Source: Acanthacorydalis orientalis (taxonomy: Eukaryota > Arthropoda > Insecta > Megaloptera > Corydalidae). From it: DNA of 64,000 nucleotides. This document shows positions 40,922 through 48,600 of the stretch, one piece after another. Numbering within the stretch: position 1 is the first letter of the stretch; each line of letters starts with the position of its first letter. Below the pieces are notes generated by a model that did no database searches, was not told where the DNA came from, and was given only the letters and a program-made list of their open reading frames with translations. Where the stretch lies: assembly GCA_034766995.1 (NCBI GenBank), contig CM068323.1, positions 25,833,214 to 25,897,213 on the forward strand, read 5' to 3'. Position numbers and translations under genes: made by a program.

Positions 40922-43900
40922 AGGACCTGAAAAATAGCATATATTCATGAATTTTCTTCACATAGAAAGTAATGTGGTAATACAAAACTAAAATATACAT
41001 TTTAAAGGGCATACACTGTAGATAATTTTAATATTTTTTTTCAAGTCGATATTTTGCGCCATGCGCTAATAGTAAACCATTACCGAGGTGACATAATCGC
41101 GGTACCAGGTGCATTTCCGGGAGATGTTATCTGAATTAAATTACCTGAAGCACATTTTTGGCTGTAGATCTATTAATTTAGCAATAAAATTTTGTGAAAA
41201 TATTTTTTTAGATGAATAGTACTACCCGAATATGTGATTTTTGTAAAATCGATTTTTTTCACCGTTCAAAAGGCATGTACGCCCTCAATTCCAGCTTTTT
41301 ATACAGATATAGTAATTAACTACACACAGAAACTAGTATGAAAATCAGTTCAGTGATTCTTGAATTCTTCTTGTATACAAGCTAAAAGAGATGCGACTGA
41401 ACAAATGTACTTCTTTGTAATATGAGATGCCAGGATTCAGATCCAAAAACAATCAACGTCTGTATTGTTCAATTAGGAAAACCATTGCTTGCGAATAAAA
41501 CTTCTCGGCGACTGTTACTACTGTGTGTCCGGATTACCAGACAGGCGCTCAGATCATGCACACTGCTGCGTCGAAATGGGACTCCACATGATCAAAGCTA
41601 TACGAGATGTACGTCATATGACACAGGTAAGACGACGTTTCACTCACACCAGACATGTATTTTTTTTTAAAAAAGAAAAAAAACAAGCAAACAAAAAAAA
41701 CGAACAAAGTATTCAAGCGTGCAAGTTTCATAAACGATTGTTTCCATTCAAATCACTTATTATTTTTCCATACGATAAGTTCAGCAAACAGTAACACGAG
41801 GCTGATAATACAGTAGATTAGTGTTTGTTTTTAGAATAGTTTAAAAATCTATACAATCAGTGAATCTGTATGATTTAGTGTAACAATGAGACGAAGAGAT
41901 TTCTTTATCTGCTTGATATATTTTTTTCGTGAGATGACGATATAAACGTGTCAAGAAGCTGCGTACGGTTTATTTATTCATCTCGACTTTAAAGTGAAGT
42001 GTAGTTCGATTCGTGTTCCGTTAAAAAAAAATGTATCAGAAGATCTTGACTAGCGACGAGTGCGACGCCGTGCTGGGGAACGCGCTCGGAAGGAGCGATT
42101 TTCGAATAGTCGAGTATAACATTTCCCCTCTATCCGACACGGCGACCGGATTCCTAGGGGAACACTTTAAAATAACCATCAAGTTCACGGTCGACGACAA
42201 AGAACAGCTGTTGAAATGCTTTATAAAACGAACACCGGACATCACCGATCGACGCAACATCATCGCTGATTTCATAACCGAGTCGAACGCTTTCGGCAAA
42301 GAACTGTTCGTGTATAACACTCTGATCGGTGGAAATAGGGTCGAATGGGCGCCGAGACTGTATTTCTCGAGACGTGAGCTGCTCGTGCTCGAAGACATGG
42401 CGGCGCGCGGCTACGAGACGGCCGTCCGTTGTAAGGATCTCGATTTGGATCACTGCAGGATAGGTCTGAGGACTGTCGCTCAAATGCACGCTTTCGGAAT
42501 AGTCTTCGAGCATAACTTGTCGATGGAGCGCAAGAGGCACGTGAGTCTCATCGAAGAATATCCGGAGATGTTCAGAGAAGTGTTGTTCAGAGCGGAACGG
42601 GACACGATAGGCGGCACGTGGTTCGAATCGAATTTGAAAACGCTTCATAACTATGTCGAGCACCATCCGAACGTCCGGATGGCACGCGACCTGTTCAAAC
42701 AGATCGTCACGGAGAAATCCTCGAAGATTCCGACACATCTGGGACCGTCGAACGAATATCTGAACACTATCTCGCACGGCGACTTGTGGAGCAACAACAT
42801 CCTCTTCGAGACCAAAGACGGTGTGCCGACACACTGTTGTCTTGTCGATTATCAGCTACTGCGCTACACGCCGCCCGCGAACGACGTCCTGATGTTCTTG
42901 GAGTTAAACACGAGCGCGGACTTTAAGAAAAAGCATTTATCAGAACTGCTGATCTACTATTATGAGACGTTGACCGAGGAACTGAAGCTCCACGACATCG
43001 ATTCCTCGCAGATCATTCCGTGGGAGCAATTCGAGAAGAGCTGCGAAGATTACTCAGTCACGTGGAAAATCATTAAGTGTAACTACTTGGCGATCCTCGG
43101 TCTAGAACCGCCGATCTTCGATAACCTGCTGAAAGATATGGACATGTACAGGGACGTGATGTTCTATAAGAAGCACGATTTCGTCATAGAAATGTACCAG
43201 AAATATCCGGTGTACAGGAAGCTCATCGTCGGATTGGTTGACGAACTGCAGGACGTCTTCTTGGCGGACACGATCAAAGAATCGAACTGCGTGAAGATAC
43301 TGAAAGAGAAAAGGAATTCTATCAAAATGAAGAATTCCATCAAATGATATTGATTGGTATTTTTTTTTTGATATTTCAGACTTTCGATATATTGAAACCG
43401 TGCTTTTATGTATTTCTAGATAAAAATATATGTACACATCTAATTTTATGAATAAATTGAACGAGTTATATGTGTTGTTTCGCACCCTATATTCATTCTA
43501 CAATAAATAGAAAATGCATGACTCATATTATGAGTGTTGTTTCCGAGGAATAAAATTTATTACATAAAAAATCAACACATGAAGTCCAAAAATAAAACCA
43601 CCGATTCCCTTTTACTAACATTATATTATACTAGGGGTACCGAAACATTTTTTCGTTTTTTTTTTTAATATGTATTAAAATAAATTAGTTTTTATTTTAA
43701 TACAAAAAAAACAACCAATAATAATGTGGCACTCGGAGGATAATCGTGTCGCAATACAACAATCAAAAACGATCAGTAATTATTTTAAAAACATTTTCAA
43801 TCAATATGCTGAGTGAAAGGGAAAATTCACTCGTGGAATTGTATTCAGCAGAAATATCAGAAACTAATTGTAAAAAAAAAAACAAATATATATTGGAATT

Positions 43901-45555
43901 AGTAAATATCAGGGGTACCGAAATGTTTTTTCGTTTTTTTTTTATATTAAAATAAAAACCAGTTAAGAGGAAAAATGTGTTCTTTATTGGATAACACATT
44001 TTGCATCATTATCTATCACACTCTAAAGTAAATCCTTATAGATCATTTGTGATTGTCGCTTATACACATTTGTATGACTCGTATCAAAAGCGTCTTCAAA
44101 GCATCAGTGTACACTGATAAAGTTACAGTCCATTGATCTGAAGATAAAACAATGTTAGTAGCAAATATAGATACAAATTAAAAAAGAGAGTTTATCTCAT
44201 CTTCTCGACCGATCTGAATGATCGACGAGCAAATATTTGAAATCAATTTAAACAGAATGTCTTTTTATTCGGTTACTCTCCGATGAACGAAACTATGACC
44301 GAATCATCATCCAGGATATTCCACGAATAAGCCGACTGTCTATGTTTCAACAGGTCGATCTGAATATGCGAATCGGAATCCATTCCGGATCGGTCCTGTG
44401 CGGCGTGCTGGGACTAAGGAAATGGCAGTTCGATGTTTGGTCGTACGATGTGACACTGGCGAACCACCTCGAAGCTGGGGGAGTACCTGGGTAAGATACT
44501 GATTCCTTTTATCTTCCGTGCTGTATGCTTCTTTTTCACTTTCTCTACTCGTGACAAATCGAAGAATGCGCGTCTGTTTAAACTCGGACCGTTAATGAAA
44601 AACAATACTAAAATCTGATTTCAGCCGCGTGCACATTTCTAAAAAGACTTTAGAGTATTTGAACGGTGCTTACGAGGTCGAACCCGGTAACGGACAGGAA
44701 CGCAACGCGTATTTGAAAGAACGTAACGTGGAAACATATTTAATCAAGCAGGCGGAACCGCTGAGACCGAGGAGACGTCTAGCTTCACGTCCGAGGTATA
44801 CAAAAAAGAACCATCTGATGTAATAAGAGGTTGCATTGAAAGCCGCTGTTTTTTTGAGGATTTTTTCAATCACAAAATGTGTGAAAGCATCAACTAAAGT
44901 ATTTCCGCTCGGAAGGTGTGACTCTTTCCTACTTTTCTGGTAGAAGTTGAATTCTGCGACGAAAAAATCGCCTGTGTTTTGAGCCAATCCATTTAGCAAC
45001 TCGATTTTTTGACTTATCCGTAGTTATGGAAATGTATATCTTCCATAACGTATTTTCCAATCGATCGGAACAGATGGTAATCGTTTGGGGCCAGATCTGG
45101 ATGAGGGAGAACCTCCCGTTCGAGCTCCATCAGTGGTCAATAAAGGGATGGCGTCTGATGACTGAATTTCAGTGGAAAATGTTCACACTTCAAAATGACA
45201 CAAGATATCTGTTACTACCCACAGCATATGCACCAAGAGTCATCTGCACGCGAACAGCGGCTTTCAATGCAACCTCCGAATATTGAAACAAACCCGAACG
45301 ATAACGCAATAAAACGCCACTGATTACAAACAATCTGAAACGTTCTCGTTCCAGTCTATTCACGAATAAATTCTGGTCAGAGGAGAACAAGCATCCATTG
45401 TTCGGAATAAATTGCACGACCATAGAAATCATTTCGAAGCCGGCGAAGAAGCGAACGCGACAAGATAGCGACCCGATGAACAGCTCCTGTATTGATGATG
45501 AGAACACGACGGATTGGACGCCTGAAATACCTTTTAAAAATGTAACCGTCTGCGT

Positions 45556-45637
<82 letters not shown>

Positions 45638-48600
45638 TCTTCTGATTGGTTCTGATTCTTTCGTGTGATTTTATAGCTGGACTACGCCAGGGAAAACAAT
45701 CTACAAGTGGACGTGATCAAACATGACGGGTTTTATGCAGCAGCCGCAGTGAACGGAGAAATTGAATTCGGCCGGAAGCATCCGACGTCGTCGACTGCAG
45801 AGCATGTCGATGAACTGATGGACCGTTTGATTAAGATCGACACGAATAAGAAAATTCGAGAGGACAACGTGAATCCGTGGACGTTGCAGTTCAAAGATGA
45901 TCAGATTGAGATGAAAGTAAATTTTTGATCGGAATTGAAAACATCAAACATATTTTACTACCGAATATATCATATATTAGCAAATCTAACTGATTATTTT
46001 TTTTTAAAAAAAAAACTAATATTTGTTCGCTTAAACTGATAAACTCTGATTTGGTTTCAGTTCTGTCAGCTACGTGAAGACATGTTTAAATCCAACATGG
46101 TGTGCTGCTTCATCGTCTGGATTTTTATCGTATCTTGTCAAGTGACAATCTTTTCAAAGTATGTAATTCTTGCAAACGCACTCTCGTCCCTGTAGACGTG
46201 CAAGTAATGTCGTGAAGAATCCAGAAAAATACAATTTTTAACATCCGCTAGCATACTCTTTCGTTCAGAACAACGACATTACGTCTCGAGTCCCATTCGA
46301 TCTCGATTCACCTCCGATTTCTCTATTTGCGCAGATGTACCATGCTTCTGATCTGTCTGTGCGTCACGACGCTCCTCCTGTCTGCCACGTCCGTGCTCGT
46401 GATGGCCGAAGAGTTCAATAAACTACCGACGACGCTCCAGAAGACGTCGTCGATGTTAGTTCACAACAGGAACTGTCGCACGGCGTTCATCTGCGTCGTC
46501 ATCATTTTAATGGCCGTCACCAGTTCAGTGAGCCTGGCGCTCTGCTGCCAGGGGGACAAGAGCAACAGGACAAACTGCTGCGCGGACTCTACGAGTTCTT
46601 TCATACGAATCATTCCCGTCATATCGAACACGGACAAGTCGTTGAAGTTGTCGTACAAGAGTACACCGTACGAGAGGACGATGAACGCTTCGAAGACCGA
46701 AAACGATATTGTGTACCACAACGCGAACCGGAACGTCGACGCGCCGAAGTATTACAGGAGGAACACTCCCGCCGAAGTGGAATCGGCGTCGGATGTACCT
46801 GATATCAAATTGGATCTGATACTGCAGTACACGGTTCTCCAGAATTACATCCTACATAGTGACGATCCGGCCATAGATGTCTATAACTGTGGGAGGAACG
46901 AGACTTGTCTGGAGAATTTACTTGCATGCGTCGAAGAATACAAGAGAAACATTGATTTCTATAAAAATGAAACAGCGAAGAGTAATAAGACGAGCGGTTT
47001 GACGAAGAGGAAAGACGGCACTTTCAATATCAGCAAGTGCGATACGGGGAACACTAATATTCAGTACACGCACAATTCGAATTACACACTCAATATAAGA
47101 TACAAGAGATATAGCAGGGATTCGAAGAGTAACAGGACGTACGAAGATGATAACAGTTCAGACACAGACGGACAGAATTACAAGAATTGCACGTACGACG
47201 ATTACGGGGACGGCGAGGGTGAAACGTGCGGCCACCCTGAGTATGTAGTGTTCACGTGGGTGTTATGTTTAGTGGCCGTGGCGACCGCTTTGAAATTGTA
47301 TTATCTGATAAAAACTGCACTGGCGCTCGGCATGGTCACGGTGTTCACACTCTTGATAGCTGTCGGATTCGAGAACGTGTTCAGGCGAGTAAAACCCAAA
47401 TTCTTAACCCAATTGCTTAACACTAAACGTACTACCCCCGGCCGAATGACCGGTTTTAAAATTCGGTTCGAAATTCTGCATTCATTTCTATTTCTTTCGT
47501 CCATTTGACTTCATTACAATTCTTATATTATCCGTTCATCCAGTCCACAAAGAAAAAAAGGAAAACATGCAAGGAACATCGAGAGATCTAAGTAATATTT
47601 CATATTTAAGAAAAACATGCCATATAGGATATTGTAAACGTAATAAAACTGCCAAAACTCGTATGAAGTTTAAGAAATATGTCTGTTGAAAATGTATAGG
47701 GGATGAACCGATAATCTACAAGAAATCCGATGGACAAAACATGCAAGGAACATCGAGAGATCTAAGTAATATTTCATATTTAAGAAAAACATGCCATATA
47801 GGATATTGTAAACGTAATAAAACTGCCAAAACTCGTATGAAGTTTAAGAAATATGTCTGTTGAAAATGTATAGTGGATAAACCGATAATCTGCAAGAAAT
47901 CCGGTGGACAAAATTAAATATTTATCATATATCTCTGAATCGAAAAAATATGAACTTGTTTTCTCCCGTTCTTGTTGAAAATAAAAATGAATTATATTAA
48001 TTTTTTATTATTATCTACAAGTTATTTCGTGCATTGTTTCCTACATTAAATTGACAAATATCTACGTCCATATTCGGAAAAAATATGATCTTAATTTCAT
48101 GACGGGTCGTTTGACCGGTTACGGTACGAATAGGTATATATAAAATGCCGGTACGTTTAATGTTAAACTGTGGAATATAATCTCTCTTTTCAGTGTGAAC
48201 GAATTCACTTTCATAGATCAATGTTTCGATTGATCTCGGCCAGTGTCAAATTTATAATCGAGCCGTTTAAATTTCAGAAGCTCGGAGAAGCAGATAATGT
48301 CCCAAATGCTGATTCTCCTGATCGTTTTCCTGATAATTGTTGCGTATCATGCGAGACTTGTAGAAATCACGTCTCGACTCGACTTCTTATGGAAACAGCA
48401 GGCCGAAAGAGAACTCGCTGACATGATATCGACACGTCACAACAACAGACAACTGCTGAAGAACATTCTACCGGATCATGTGGCCAAACATTTCCTGACC
48501 GAAGACCATCAGCAAGATGTAAAATCATATCTTCTAAGAACGCAATTGAAATCCGTAAGATTCACCGTTTGTAATGTTCCAGGAGTTGTACTCGCAATGG

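Noticed and set aside
42154..42834. 226-codon minus frame over EcKinase copy 2
   Set aside because: Antisense shadow, same reasoning; the two antisense frames are not convincingly alike beyond codon-bias effects.
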